DNA of 64,000 nt from Pseudoalteromonas citrea (GCF_000238375.3 NZ_AHBZ03000015.1:62001-126000), one strand, 5' to 3'; numbered from the stretch's first letter, positions 16,924 to 26,780 are shown. Translations and numbers: made by a program. Notes: a model not told the origin generated them from the letters alone.

Positions 16924-17775
16924 ATGAAGAACTTATCTATTGATGGACTGCGCACATTAGTCACTGTGGTTGAAGTGGGTGGCTTTGCAAAAGCGGGAGA
17001 ACGACTGGGTTTATCGCAGCCGGCAGTCTCTTTACAAATTAAGCGCCTTGAGGATATGCTCAATTGCAAGCTGTTTAAAAAACAAGGTCAACGCCAAGTT
17101 TTAAATCAGTACGGTGAGTTATTACTGCCACTTGCAAAACAGATGCTGCAACATAATGACGCGATTTTACAGCAATTCACTTCAGAGAGCGTCACAGGAA
17201 AAGTCCGTTTAGGTATACCCAGTGAATTTGCTGCCCGTATACTGCCTTCAATCATTGGTGACTTTGTTGCTTTATACCCTGATGTATCGCTTGAAGTTAA
17301 ATCTCGCTTAAGTAAACATTTGCTTTCAGTATCTCGCCAAGATCAATTTGATCTCGTGTTGGCATTAAATGAGCAAACTGGATCAGAGCAATTCCCTGTG
17401 TTTATGCAAGATCAGTTAGTGTGGGTTGGCGATCTGTCTTTGGTCAAAGATAGCGCGCAGGTCGTTACCTTAGTCACCGCACCAGAAGGTTGTATTTATC
17501 GCCGCCGTGCCATTGAAGCACTACAACAAGCGGGCATTAAACACCGTGTTATTTACAGTAATGCCGACTTAACAGGGTTGACCGCGGCATTAAAAGAAGG
17601 GTTAGGCGTGACTGTACTTGCAAAAAGCACGGTCCCCAATGAGCTTAACTATCAAACCAGCACTAAATACTTGCCAGAGCTCGGCGACATTGGGATCTGC
17701 TTGGTCAAAAACTCAGCTGAGTCTGTGCATGCCGTCGATAAGTTAGCGGAGTTTATCGCTCTGCGATTAAGTTAA
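16924..17775 (+). CDS. LysR-family transcriptional regulator
   Basis: 283 residues. The winged helix-turn-helix is at about 1-62 (GGFAKAGERLGLSQPAVSLQIKRLE is the classic LysR recognition region). It is followed by a periplasmic-binding-fold effector domain from about 90 (GKVRLGIPSEFAARILP). It is divergent from the gcv group, which suggests control of glycine cleavage, the role GcvA plays in E. coli. The similarity is too general to call it GcvA. No glycine riboswitch is seen in this gap, which leaves the protein as the best candidate regulator. Confidence 0.88.
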   Translation: MKNLSIDGLRTLVTVVEVGGFAKAGERLGLSQPAVSLQIKRLEDMLNCKLFKKQGQRQVLNQYGELLLPLAKQMLQHNDAILQQFTSESVTGKVRLGIPSEFAARILPSIIGDFVALYPDVSLEVKSRLSKHLLSVSRQDQFDLVLALNEQTGSEQFPVFMQDQLVWVGDLSLVKDSAQVVTLVTAPEGCIYRRRAIEALQQAGIKHRVIYSNADLTGLTAALKEGLGVTVLAKSTVPNELNYQTSTKYLPELGDIGICLVKNSAESVHAVDKLAEFIALRLS

Positions 17776-17804
17776 ATATGTAGGGTATAGATCTAGAAAC
17801 TAGC

Positions 17805-18362
17805 GCCTAAACCAATGGACCCTGAATCAAGTTCAGGGAGACAAAATTTAGGAGTCAAGTTCAGGGCGACGAAGTTTAGGGGCAAACTCACGAAAATGAA
17901 GTTTAGGCGTCAAACCCCAACACCGCCGTCTTTCTGACGAAGGTCAGAATCCACGTAAAACATAAACGTGGGGCTCAAACCAATAGACCCTGAATCAAGT
18001 TCAGGGCGACAAAATTTAGGAATCAAGTTCAGGGAGACAAAATTTAGAAGCCAAATTCACGAAAATGAAGTTTAGGCGTCAAACCCCAACACCGCCGTCT
18101 TTCTGACGAAGGTCAGAATCCATGTAAAACGTAAACCTGGGGCTCAAACCAATGGACCCTGAATCAAGTTCAGGGAGACGAAGTTTAGGCGTCAAACTCC
18201 AACACCACCGTCTTTCTGACGAAGGTCAGAATCCATGTAAAACGTAAACGCGGGGCTCAAACCAATGGACCCTGAATCAAGTTCAGGGAGACAAAATTTA
18301 GGAGTCAAGTTCAGGGCGACAAAATTTAGGAGTCAAGTTCAGGGAAACGAAGTTTAGAAGCC
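17805..18362. repeat. Hairpin array with ~168-bp units
   Basis: Units start with CCAATrGACCCTGAATCAAGTTCAGGG at 17812, 17980, 18149 and 18262 (spacings 168, 169 and 113). Each contains CCCTGAA-TCAAG-TTCAGGG and, in the longer ones, TTCTGAC-GAAG-GTCAGAA, both able to fold as hairpins. Short phrases such as GGAGTCAAGTTCAGGG and GAAGTTTAGG are repeated within units. The array fills the whole space between the convergent LysR and ubiI genes. Confidence 0.9.
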
Positions 18363-18367
18363 ATGCC

Positions 18368-19531
18368 CTACTTGCCTACCGCTTCTTTTGCAAATAAAGT
18401 CTTGATCGGACCTAAGTTATCAACCAAGCTCAAACCAACTCCACGGATCAGTTTTTTAACGGGATTAGAACCTTCAAACAACTCTTTCAAGCCTTGCATC
18501 ATAGCAATGTGCTTTTGAGCATCCAGCTTACGGTTGCGCTCATATTCACGTAATGAGCGAGTCGAGGCAAATTCGCCTTCTTTGGTTAATTGCGTAATTA
18601 ACGCTTGGGCATCTTTCAGCCCTAAGTTCATACCAAGGCCTGCCAATGGGTGAATAGTGTGGGCCGCATCGCCCATCAATACAATTTTTCCATTAACCCA
18701 TTGTTGGGCGTAACGCATTTTTAATGGGAATACGGCTCTATCATCAGCCACTTCACATAAACCGCACTGTCCATCAATCGCAACGTTTAGCGCTTTATTA
18801 AACTCTGTATCAGACAAAGCCATTAAGCGCTTCGCTTCTTCAGGTGAGGTAGACCATACAATTGAGTGGTGCTGTTCATCTTGTAGAGGTAAAAATGCCA
18901 ACGGTCCAGTATCTAAAAATACCTGACGTGCAGTCGCATCATGCGGTAATTGGGTTTTAACCGTCGCGACAATCGCATTATGGTCATAATCCCAAAATGT
19001 CAGTGGCATTTTAAACTGAGTGCGTATCGCTGAATTTGCTCCATCAGCGGCCACCAGTAACTTAGCCATCACAGGCATGCCTGTTTCAAGCGTAATTAAT
19101 ACATCGGTTTCAGTCTGATGAATCGTTTGATAACGCGTGTCAAAACATAAAGTCACAGTATCTAATTGCTGTAACTCAGTAAACAAAGCGTAGCGTATCG
19201 CATCGTTTTCAACGATATGCCCCAACTCTGGTAAATCTAGCTCTGCGTTATTAAAGGCTATTTTACCAAAGCTATCTTGGTCGCGTACGTCCATATGGGT
19301 ATAGGGGGTTGCACGCTGTGAAACGATATCTTGCCACACACCTAACTGCTCAAACTGAGTTTGGCTAGCTAAGCTAATAGCACTGACTCTATTGGCAAAT
19401 TGCGTTTTTAATGGTTGGGGCGCTGCGTTACTATCGATAACCAGTACACTTATATCAGCTTTTGCTAGCCCTAGCGCCAGAGTCAAGCCAACGGCACCGC
19501 CACCCACAATACATACTTGCGCTTGTTGCAT
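18368..19531 (-). CDS. ubiI: Ubiquinone biosynthesis FAD-dependent hydroxylase (UbiI/VisC type)
   Basis: 387 residues. It has the N-terminal FAD-binding GGGAVGLTLALGLA, a central NAD(P)H/FAD DG motif (LVAADGANSAIR), and GDAAHTIHPLAGLGMNLGLKDA near the C-terminus, the signature of the UbiH/UbiF/COQ6 family. It would hydroxylate the aromatic ring during aerobic ubiquinone synthesis. The symbol rests on position: in E. coli the order is ygfB-pepP-ubiH-ubiI, as here. It overlaps ubiH by one base. Confidence 0.88.
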   Translation of the reverse strand: MQQAQVCIVGGGAVGLTLALGLAKADISVLVIDSNAAPQPLKTQFANRVSAISLASQTQFEQLGVWQDIVSQRATPYTHMDVRDQDSFGKIAFNNAELDLPELGHIVENDAIRYALFTELQQLDTVTLCFDTRYQTIHQTETDVLITLETGMPVMAKLLVAADGANSAIRTQFKMPLTFWDYDHNAIVATVKTQLPHDATARQVFLDTGPLAFLPLQDEQHHSIVWSTSPEEAKRLMALSDTEFNKALNVAIDGQCGLCEVADDRAVFPLKMRYAQQWVNGKIVLMGDAAHTIHPLAGLGMNLGLKDAQALITQLTKEGEFASTRSLREYERNRKLDAQKHIAMMQGLKELFEGSNPVKKLIRGVGLSLVDNLGPIKTLFAKEAVGK

Positions 19532-20715
19532 TACTTACTTCCTTTGATCACATGACCCATCAATTGTTTTGCTAACGGGGATTTTAATCGTGTGGAAAGC
19601 GCCATAGCTAACAAACCACAACTGCGCCCCAAAGCAAAAATACGCGAATTATTTGAAAATAACCGGACTAAAGTATCTGTTAATGTCATCACTTGCTTTA
19701 TGTCTGCCTCTCTGGCTTTTGCATATGCTCGAGTAAACGGGAAGTCGCCCAAACTATCGAGTGGGTTGCTTGCCATTAATGACACCAATTGTTGAATATC
19801 TCGCACACCTAAGTTAAAACCTTGCCCTGCAATCGGATGAATGGCGTGTGCTGCGTTGCCAATAATTACACTGCGATGATGTGCTAACTGTTCGACTTTG
19901 CCAAGTACCAATGGATACGATGTTCGACTTCCTACTTGAGTAAATACGCCAGCTCGAAAACCAAAGGCAGATTGCAAAGCCTCAACAAACTGCTCATTTT
20001 TCATATTTTGATACTCGTGCAGCTGATTATTCTCCATACACCATACGAGTGAGTAACGATTTTGGCTCATTGGTAACAATGCCATCGGGCCATGCTCGGT
20101 GAAGCGCTCAAATGCCTGCCCGCTATGACCCCCTGCAACTTCAATGTTGGCAATTAATGCACCTTGTTCATACTGCGTGCTTACAAAACCCAACTTTAAC
20201 AATTCGCGAGTGGGTGATTTAGCCCCATCAGCCACTACCAATAACTTGCCAACCAACACCTCATCAGTAGAGAGTGTCAGCGTGACATGTTCTGGCTGCT
20301 GCACCAACTCACGCACCGTCGCTGGGCAAAACAATGTAATGTCGGCTTTTTTCAGCTGTTGATGTAACTCAAAACCATATCGGTTAACCTCTACTACATA
20401 GCCTAACGCATCGCAGTCATAGTCCTGATGATCTATATCAGTTTTACCAAAATGACCTCTATCAGACACATGAACTTGATGAATTGCCTGCGTAAAAGGC
20501 CACTGAGGGTTAAATAGCCCGAGCCTCATCAAATAGGCCGCCGACTGTTGTGCGAGTGCAATACTGCGGTCGTCAAAACTTGGGTGCGCTTGCTCATTCA
20601 ACGCAAAGGCTTCAATCACAGCAATTTGGTAAGTGGGACACTGTTTTTTGATTGCCAAAGCAGAGGTGGCCCCCGCCATACCGCCACCGACAATTAATAC
20701 ATCAAACTGTTGCAA
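19531..20715 (-). CDS. ubiH: 2-octaprenyl-6-methoxyphenol hydroxylase (UbiH)
   Basis: 394 residues of the same FAD monooxygenase family as its neighbour. The dinucleotide-binding motif is GGGMAGATSALAI, the middle motif is LVVADGAKSPTRE, and the late motif is GNAAHAIHPIAGQGFNLGVRD. It introduces a ring hydroxyl in ubiquinone synthesis. It is directly downstream of pepP with a 9-bp gap and overlaps ubiI by one base, so the three are almost surely one transcript. Confidence 0.9.
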   Translation of the reverse strand: MQQFDVLIVGGGMAGATSALAIKKQCPTYQIAVIEAFALNEQAHPSFDDRSIALAQQSAAYLMRLGLFNPQWPFTQAIHQVHVSDRGHFGKTDIDHQDYDCDALGYVVEVNRYGFELHQQLKKADITLFCPATVRELVQQPEHVTLTLSTDEVLVGKLLVVADGAKSPTRELLKLGFVSTQYEQGALIANIEVAGGHSGQAFERFTEHGPMALLPMSQNRYSLVWCMENNQLHEYQNMKNEQFVEALQSAFGFRAGVFTQVGSRTSYPLVLGKVEQLAHHRSVIIGNAAHAIHPIAGQGFNLGVRDIQQLVSLMASNPLDSLGDFPFTRAYAKAREADIKQVMTLTDTLVRLFSNNSRIFALGRSCGLLAMALSTRLKSPLAKQLMGHVIKGSK

Positions 20716-20724
20716 CCGACTCTC

Positions 20725-22035
20725 CTACTGTTGCATGAGGGCTTCTATTTCAAAAATTGATTTTGGGACACCGGCAGTTAAGTTTTCAAAGCCATCACTG
20801 GTAACCAATAAGTCATCTTCAATACGAATACCAATACCTTTATATTGCTCAGGTACGGCTGCATCTTCATCGAAATATAGTCCAGGCTCAATGGTCAGTA
20901 CCATACCAGGCTCAAAAGCGCGGTCGGCTTCGTCCTGCTTATACTCACCCACATCATGCACATCAAGCCCTAACCAATGACCTAAGCCATGCATATAAAA
21001 AGCTTTGCATGCTTGCTTGTCTACCAGTGTATCTAAATCACCCGCTAAAATACCGAGGTCGATCAAACCTTGAGTCATCACTTTCATCGCTGCTAGATTT
21101 GCTTTAACTAAAGTACCACCGGGTTTGACGTGTTTAAATGCTGCTTCTTGAGAAGCCAAGACCAGTTCATACAGTATTTTCTGGGGCTCACTAAATTTTC
21201 CAGAGACAGGAAACGTTCTAGTGATATCTGCTGCATAGCCTTCAAGTTCACAACCTGAGTCAATCAAGACTAAATCGCCATTATGCAAATCGTCGCTATT
21301 TTCTGTGTAATGTAAAATATTGGCGTTATTACCCGACCCTACAATGGTGCCATAAGCAGGGTGACGCGCGCCATTCATAGCATAGTGATGGTGAATTTCC
21401 GCTTCCAGCTGATACTCAGTCGCTTCAGCTGATGCAAAACGCATCGCACGTTTATGAGCGTCACAACTAATTTGCGCCGCTTTGCGCATCACAGCAATTT
21501 CAGCCTCAGATTTAAACAGACGCATTTCATGTAGTATTGGACGGATATCTTTTATGATCTCCGGTGCACGGTAACCTTTTTTAGGTGCGCCACGCAGTGT
21601 ATTCATTAATAACCAAATTTGATCATCAAACGCCGGGTACGTACCTTGACCGTAATACAATACTCGATGCCCATTCACCAAGTTAAGTAATTCATCATCG
21701 AGTTCACTTAAGGGGTGCGTTTCATCAAGTAACAAATTAACCTTCGCGCGCTCAAAGCCGATTCTTCGGCCATGCCAAATTTCTGCCACTTTGTCTTTGT
21801 TTCGGCAAAATAAGGTACTTACTCCTTTACCTTCTTTATCTTTACTTAACACCAATACAGCATCTGGTTCGTTAAAACCTGTTAAGTAAAAAAAGTCGCT
21901 ATCTTGACGAAATGCATATTCAGTATCTCGGCTGCGAGTTAGTTCAACTGCCGCTGGAATAACAGCCACTGAGCCGTTATCCAATTGCGCCAATACACGA
22001 GTACGGCGCTCTAAAAATTCTTGTATTGTGATCAT
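20725..22035 (-). CDS. pepP: Xaa-Pro aminopeptidase
   Basis: A 436-residue M24B metallopeptidase that removes N-terminal residues preceding proline. The pita-bread metal ligands are visible: DSGCELEGYAADITRTF (two Asp), HGLGHWLGLDVHD (His), TIEPGLYF (Glu) and GIRIEDD (Glu). The N-terminal domain (EFLERRTRVL) matches E. coli PepP in length. Its ATG overlaps the ygfB stop (TAATG), which implies translational coupling. Confidence 0.96.
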   Translation of the reverse strand: MITIQEFLERRTRVLAQLDNGSVAVIPAAVELTRSRDTEYAFRQDSDFFYLTGFNEPDAVLVLSKDKEGKGVSTLFCRNKDKVAEIWHGRRIGFERAKVNLLLDETHPLSELDDELLNLVNGHRVLYYGQGTYPAFDDQIWLLMNTLRGAPKKGYRAPEIIKDIRPILHEMRLFKSEAEIAVMRKAAQISCDAHKRAMRFASAEATEYQLEAEIHHHYAMNGARHPAYGTIVGSGNNANILHYTENSDDLHNGDLVLIDSGCELEGYAADITRTFPVSGKFSEPQKILYELVLASQEAAFKHVKPGGTLVKANLAAMKVMTQGLIDLGILAGDLDTLVDKQACKAFYMHGLGHWLGLDVHDVGEYKQDEADRAFEPGMVLTIEPGLYFDEDAAVPEQYKGIGIRIEDDLLVTSDGFENLTAGVPKSIFEIEALMQQ

Positions 22036-22598
22036 TAGTGTAATGTCTTTGAAGTTGCGTTGGCGTCAGGTTCTTTTCCCATCTCTGCAAAACATAACAA
22101 TGCGGAGACTCGAATATACTCAACAATCTCATGTAAAGCTTGTTGATCTTCTTCACTGTCATCAAAGTGTGTATCAAGCTTAGTGATCTCAGTGAAGTCA
22201 CTGATCACTTCTTTTACGTCAGCCGACAACTTACCATAGTCTTTTTGCTTTAAACCAAAGCCAAGTAAAAACCCAGAGACCCAAGCAACTAACGCGTTTG
22301 CTTGGTCTAGTAATGACTCATCTTCACTGGGGAGAAATAGGTCAAACTGAAACTCGCTTTCATTAAAGTGCTCAATAACATGTTTATACATATCAGCAAA
22401 AAACTGTTTTAGCTCTTCGCTAAAATTCTGCCCTTCATTAAACACATCACTCAGTAAACCTAAGTATTCTTTTGCTTCAATATTCAGCCCGCAAGCCAGT
22501 AAACCACTGATGGCACCATGTACTTCAGCAGGGGCTACATAAATGTCGTTTTTTTCTAGCACCAATTGGGCTTGGGTATAATCTTTTAATTCGCTCAT
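22035..22598 (-). CDS. ygfB: UPF0149/YgfB family protein
   Basis: 187 residues. It has the YgfB/YecA family pattern: an N-terminal EVHGAISGLLACGL, a central DLFLPSEDESL, and a helical WVSGFLLGFGL segment. The biochemical role is not settled; in Pseudomonas a homologue affects gene regulation. It is the first gene of the pepP-ubiH-ubiI operon, as in E. coli. Confidence 0.92.
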   Translation of the reverse strand: MSELKDYTQAQLVLEKNDIYVAPAEVHGAISGLLACGLNIEAKEYLGLLSDVFNEGQNFSEELKQFFADMYKHVIEHFNESEFQFDLFLPSEDESLLDQANALVAWVSGFLLGFGLKQKDYGKLSADVKEVISDFTEITKLDTHFDDSEEDQQALHEIVEYIRVSALLCFAEMGKEPDANATSKTLH

Positions 22599-22794
22599 CA
22601 GTATTTCTTACACTCACAGTTTAGTCGCTTAATGCTACCACTCGAAGTATAGCAACTCCAAGCAATTGTATGTGCTAGCTTAAAAATCCGCCGCGTCGTT
22701 TAGTAAACTAGCGACACCGATTAAATTAACAGCAAACGATGAAGTATTTTGCATTTATGGTTTCTACTCACGCAGATGTTTTATATACTGGTTA

Positions 22795-22982
22795 TGTTCC
22801 CTAGCGCGTTGGACAGCAGATTAAGTCCCTGAGCCGATAAACTTTATTTAGGGACGTAGTTTGCTTACTATTGTGCAAGCTCGGCATGTACCGAGAAGCC
22901 TGCGGTAAGCTGTTGCGTTCCGCCTTGAACCTTAGGGTTCAAGGGCTGACATCAGCATCCGCGTTGCTGGGGCACATACCTT
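22795..22982 (+). ncRNA. ssrS: 6S RNA
   Basis: Conserved 6S blocks appear in order: AGTCCCTGAGCCGATA near the 5' side, GCTCGG and CCGAGAAGCCT around the centre, and CCTTGAACC-TTA-GGGTTCAAGG in the 3' part. All match E. coli 6S. The ends (GTTCCC with GGGGCAC) can pair to close the long stem. A TATACT at 22784-22789 fits a -10 element, which places the start near 22796. 6S binds the sigma-70 holoenzyme and represses transcription in stationary phase. The exact ends are uncertain by a few bases. The usual neighbours zapA and fau are absent here. Confidence 0.95.
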
Positions 22983-23317
22983 CTTTACCCTAACTTACAA
23001 ACACATGTATCTTCACACTGGTTTTTCTTCCTCGATGTTAGCGTGATTAAAATATCGTTGAATCTAGTGAAACTTATATTAGACAATAATTTACCTGAGT
23101 GATTAGGTTACAACTCGGCCATTTAATTAACCCCATAACAACCATTTATTTGTTACATTTTTAGAAAATTCACTACTCCCATATAAATTTCATACCAATT
23201 TCACCATACTCGAACGGGTTTTCTTGTGAAACATGCTGCATTGGCTTAGGATTAGAATGTCATGAACCAATAATGATCTCTGATACTGATCAATCATATG
23301 GATATCTATGTAACACC
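22983..23317. other. Intergenic region after 6S RNA
   Basis: An AT-rich stretch that should hold the promoter of the sensor kinase gene. No other gene or clear hairpin seen. Confidence 0.4.
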
Positions 23318-25993
23318 ATGAAAACAAGTAAGTTAAGTATTAAGCTATTATGGTACATCACTCCTCTGGTGATATTACCCTTGTTGTTTCTTGGTGGTTT
23401 TACACTCACGAATGTAACGAGCTCAACCCAAAAGCAAGCCAAACTCACTGTTAGCCGCTTTGTTGAACAACAACAACAAAAAATGTTTAATTACATTGAG
23501 ATATACCAATCTACGACAAAGCTACTCTCTAATTCTCCTGTATTAATGGATTTTCTTAATCATAATAGCTTTTATGATGTATCAAGTACCTCGAGGCTCA
23601 GTGCCCTGGTAGATGTATTTGCCAGCTACAGTGAAGCCTACCCAGACATCTTAAGTATCAACTTGGTTGACCCTAAGGGAGAAAGCCAAGCTTATCATGC
23701 CAATAATTTAAATAAGGCCCCTCATAGTTACCCTTTTTTTAGCCAAATGATCAACAATAACCTACGGCAGCAACAGTTCATGGTTGCAACCGATAAGGGC
23801 ACAACGCACTTGTATTTTGTACAGCGTATTTACGGGGTAAATTTACAACTCAGGCAACCGAACCAACAAGGTTATATCATAGTAAAGGTTGACCCCTCGA
23901 TTATAAATTCGAGTATTTTTGAAGCCGCCTATGACAATACCCTCAATTTATTAGTGACTGATGGCGGAGAAATATTATTTAGCTCAGACAAACAGCTGTT
24001 TGGCAGTTACCTTTCACCTGATGAAATAGAGCAAATTCATGATGTCGCTGACAAAGGCACACTGAACGCAATAAACCTCAATAGCATAGATAACATCGAG
24101 CGTATGCTATACGCCGTGCAGCTCAGCGGTGGTTATTATTACTTATCTACAATACCTAAATCTTTGCTGTATCACTCAGGTAAAGCCATTAGTTTAATAA
24201 CGGCTCTGATTGTGATTTTATCGGTCATTATATTACCGATCTTGATTTTTATCGTTGTACGCAACTTACTGTTAAACCCAATAGAGTTATTAGGTGAGGC
24301 AAGCCATAGAGTCGGTGATGGTGATTTATCAGTATATTTACCCAGCCAAGGTAATGATGAAGTTGGCACGTTATTTCACGACTTTAATCACATGGTTAAA
24401 CAAATAAGAGACTTTCAAGGTGAGCTAGAAGAGTACAAGCACCACTTAGAAGAAAAGGTAGACAATCGAACCCGTGCATTAGAAGAAATGAATAAACAAC
24501 TGGGTATGGCTATCACGCAAGCAAAGCAAGCCAATGAATTGAAAAGCCGGTTTTTAGCAAATATGAGCCATGAAATACGCACACCGCTTACTGCAATCAT
24601 GGGTTTTACAGAGCAATTGTTACACAACCCTGATGCTCAGGGCACACGGCATCACCTAGATACCGTATTACGTAATTCAAAACACCTACTCGAGCTCATC
24701 AACAATATTCTCGATCTATCAAAAATTGAAGCTGAAAAACTCGCAGTAGAAAAAAGTGAATTGAAGCTACAACCGCTCCTAGACGATATAAATTCAATCA
24801 TGGCCCCCATGGCGCAAGAAAAGCTCCTGTCGTTTGCTATTGAATATCAGTTTCCTCTACCCCGGACTCTTCACAGTGATATTACGCGCTTAAAGCAAAT
24901 TTTATTGAATATAGCCACCAATGCGGTGAAATTTACCGAATTTGGCGGAATTAAGATAAAAGTGTCTTTCGATGAAACACGACAAACATTTCGATTTACC
25001 GTAGAAGATACTGGTATAGGTATGTCTGAGGCTGAAATTGATCGCGTATTTAAACCGTTTGAACAAGCTGATAGTACCACCACTCGCCGCTTTGGTGGCA
25101 CAGGCCTTGGGTTATGTATTTCAAAAAACCTCGCACAGCTACTTGGCGGGGACGTTGAGGTTAGTAGCGAACAAGGAATTGGCAGCCGCTTTACCATTAG
25201 CGTTGCTGGTAACTATCAAGACAGTAATTATGAACTCGCCTATGAACTATCAGCAGCGTTACCAGAGCCTAATATCTCAGAGGAACTGGCAAGCACACAT
25301 CTCGATGCGCATATATTGCTTGCAGAAGACAACACTGATAACCAAGTCTTGGTGACACTACTACTACAAGCATGGGGGATCACGCCAGATATCGCGAATA
25401 ATGGCGCTGAAGCTGTAGAAAAGGCACTCGTAAACGATTACCAACTGATATTAATGGATATGCAAATGCCGGTGATGGGCGGCTTAGAGGCCACTGAAAT
25501 GCTCCGCCATGCAGCCTATGATGGTCCTATTATTGCCCTTACAGCAAATGTCATGAAACAAGATGTTGATACTTATCTCGCTGCAGGATGCGATGCTACG
25601 CTTGGTAAACCCATAGATAAAGCAGAATTAGGCTCTGTCTTACTGGAGCATTTACAGCTACAAGATGCTAGCCAATCTCAGTGGGATTCATTACTACAAA
25701 GTGAAAAATTTAAGCAGATCAGTCAAAATTATATAGAAAAGCTACCTGATCACCTCACCCAACTGCAGGATTATTACGACAATCAAGAATGGGAATCTCT
25801 CAGAGCACTGGCTCATAGCTTAAAAGGCAGTGCTGGGTGTTTTGGCTTTATGAACGTACATAGTGCTGCAGATGATTTAGAGCAGAGCTTACGAACCAAT
25901 AATAAGGCGCAGTGGCAATATGCGTTATTGAACCTTACAGAAGCAATTAAGTACACGCTCACAAATCAACAACCATTAAAAATTGCGAACTAA
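23318..25993 (+). CDS. Hybrid sensor histidine kinase with receiver and HPt domains
   Basis: 891 residues from the ATG chosen here; an in-frame ATG 45 bp upstream (23273) would add 15 polar residues, and neither has a clear ribosome binding site. Order: membrane helix (~10-30), periplasmic sensor of ~250 residues (Cache-like by length), second helix (~285-310), HAMP, coiled coil, HisKA with H418 (MSHEIRTPL), HATPase (DTGIGM and GGTGLGL), receiver with D714 (LMDMQMP), and HPt with H833 (AHSLKGSAG). This is the BarA/TorS-type phosphorelay layout. The final response regulator is not adjacent, so the signal and output are unknown. Confidence 0.93.
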   Translation: MKTSKLSIKLLWYITPLVILPLLFLGGFTLTNVTSSTQKQAKLTVSRFVEQQQQKMFNYIEIYQSTTKLLSNSPVLMDFLNHNSFYDVSSTSRLSALVDVFASYSEAYPDILSINLVDPKGESQAYHANNLNKAPHSYPFFSQMINNNLRQQQFMVATDKGTTHLYFVQRIYGVNLQLRQPNQQGYIIVKVDPSIINSSIFEAAYDNTLNLLVTDGGEILFSSDKQLFGSYLSPDEIEQIHDVADKGTLNAINLNSIDNIERMLYAVQLSGGYYYLSTIPKSLLYHSGKAISLITALIVILSVIILPILIFIVVRNLLLNPIELLGEASHRVGDGDLSVYLPSQGNDEVGTLFHDFNHMVKQIRDFQGELEEYKHHLEEKVDNRTRALEEMNKQLGMAITQAKQANELKSRFLANMSHEIRTPLTAIMGFTEQLLHNPDAQGTRHHLDTVLRNSKHLLELINNILDLSKIEAEKLAVEKSELKLQPLLDDINSIMAPMAQEKLLSFAIEYQFPLPRTLHSDITRLKQILLNIATNAVKFTEFGGIKIKVSFDETRQTFRFTVEDTGIGMSEAEIDRVFKPFEQADSTTTRRFGGTGLGLCISKNLAQLLGGDVEVSSEQGIGSRFTISVAGNYQDSNYELAYELSAALPEPNISEELASTHLDAHILLAEDNTDNQVLVTLLLQAWGITPDIANNGAEAVEKALVNDYQLILMDMQMPVMGGLEATEMLRHAAYDGPIIALTANVMKQDVDTYLAAGCDATLGKPIDKAELGSVLLEHLQLQDASQSQWDSLLQSEKFKQISQNYIEKLPDHLTQLQDYYDNQEWESLRALAHSLKGSAGCFGFMNVHSAADDLEQSLRTNNKAQWQYALLNLTEAIKYTLTNQQPLKIAN

Positions 25994-26053
25994 ATATGCG
26001 TAGTTAGATGGTAACTCGTTTCTATTGGACTATATGGTGCACCAGTATCTAGG

Positions 26054-26521
26054 TTAGCTGCTGCCCATAAAACACAGTGCCAATGCCATTAATATCGCAT
26101 CCTCTTTGCCGCTATGGCTTGGGTAGTAGTTTTTACGAATACCTGACTCAATAAACCCTGCTTGCTCATACAACCCGATAGCCGCTTTATTTGACGCCCT
26201 CACTTCTAAAAACAAGTTTTCAGCAGACATCGCTTCACTGCGTGTCACAAAATCCAGTAACAATGCTTTTGCTAACCCTTTGCCTTGATGCGCTGGCGCA
26301 ATACAGATGTCCATTAAGGTATTATCAGGTCCAGCTCGCTCACCCACATAAAAGCCAGCTAGCTCTTTATCTAAATACAATGCACCATTAAAGTAACGCC
26401 CGGCCAAACAGGTTTCCATGGTCTTTTGCGTCCAAGGAAAGGCGTGGCATGCGGTTTCTATTGCCATAAGCTCACACATTGGTAGCTGCGCGAGTATGTC
26501 GTGCTTTATATTAGTATTCAC
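26054..26521 (-). CDS. rimI: Ribosomal protein S18-alanine N-acetyltransferase
   Basis: A 155-residue GNAT protein. The acetyl-CoA-binding signature APAHQGKGLAKALL is followed by LEVRASNKAAIGLYEQAGF and YYPSHSGKEDAILM, both typical of RimI. It acetylates the N-terminal alanine of S18. It overlaps the end of the small holD-like gene by 11 bp; holD-rimI is also the E. coli order. Confidence 0.92.
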   Translation of the reverse strand: MNTNIKHDILAQLPMCELMAIETACHAFPWTQKTMETCLAGRYFNGALYLDKELAGFYVGERAGPDNTLMDICIAPAHQGKGLAKALLLDFVTRSEAMSAENLFLEVRASNKAAIGLYEQAGFIESGIRKNYYPSHSGKEDAILMALALCFMGSS

Positions 26522-26780
26522 TTAATAGTTTCCATAATTGGCGTTTCTGCTCGGCATTTAATTGCGCTGAGGGTAAAATCAGGCCTTGAGCATCTATCGC
26601 TATATCATGCCCTTTTTGCACAAGCGTTAAATCTAGATGAGTATTCGCCAATCCGATATCAAACGCCAACTGTGCACTTAAATCAATGGCCGCACTAGCA
26701 TGTTCAGAGCCTATAGCAACATCGGTTTGCTTTAATATCAAAGGAGAAATTTCAAGAATATCGGCATGCAATGGGTGCAT
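26511..26780 (-). CDS. holD: Probable DNA polymerase III psi subunit (HolD), short form
   Basis: Only 89 residues; E. coli HolD has 137. The support is position (directly before rimI, as in E. coli) and the C-terminal end AQLNAEQKRQLWKLLSEY, which resembles the ARAALWQQICTYE segment of E. coli psi. The frame has a TAG three codons before the ATG, so it is not simply mis-started. The N-terminal chi-binding part of psi is short or missing. Psi links the clamp loader to chi and SSB. Overall similarity is weak. Confidence 0.6.
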   Translation of the reverse strand: MHPLHADILEISPLILKQTDVAIGSEHASAAIDLSAQLAFDIGLANTHLDLTLVQKGHDIAIDAQGLILPSAQLNAEQKRQLWKLLSEY

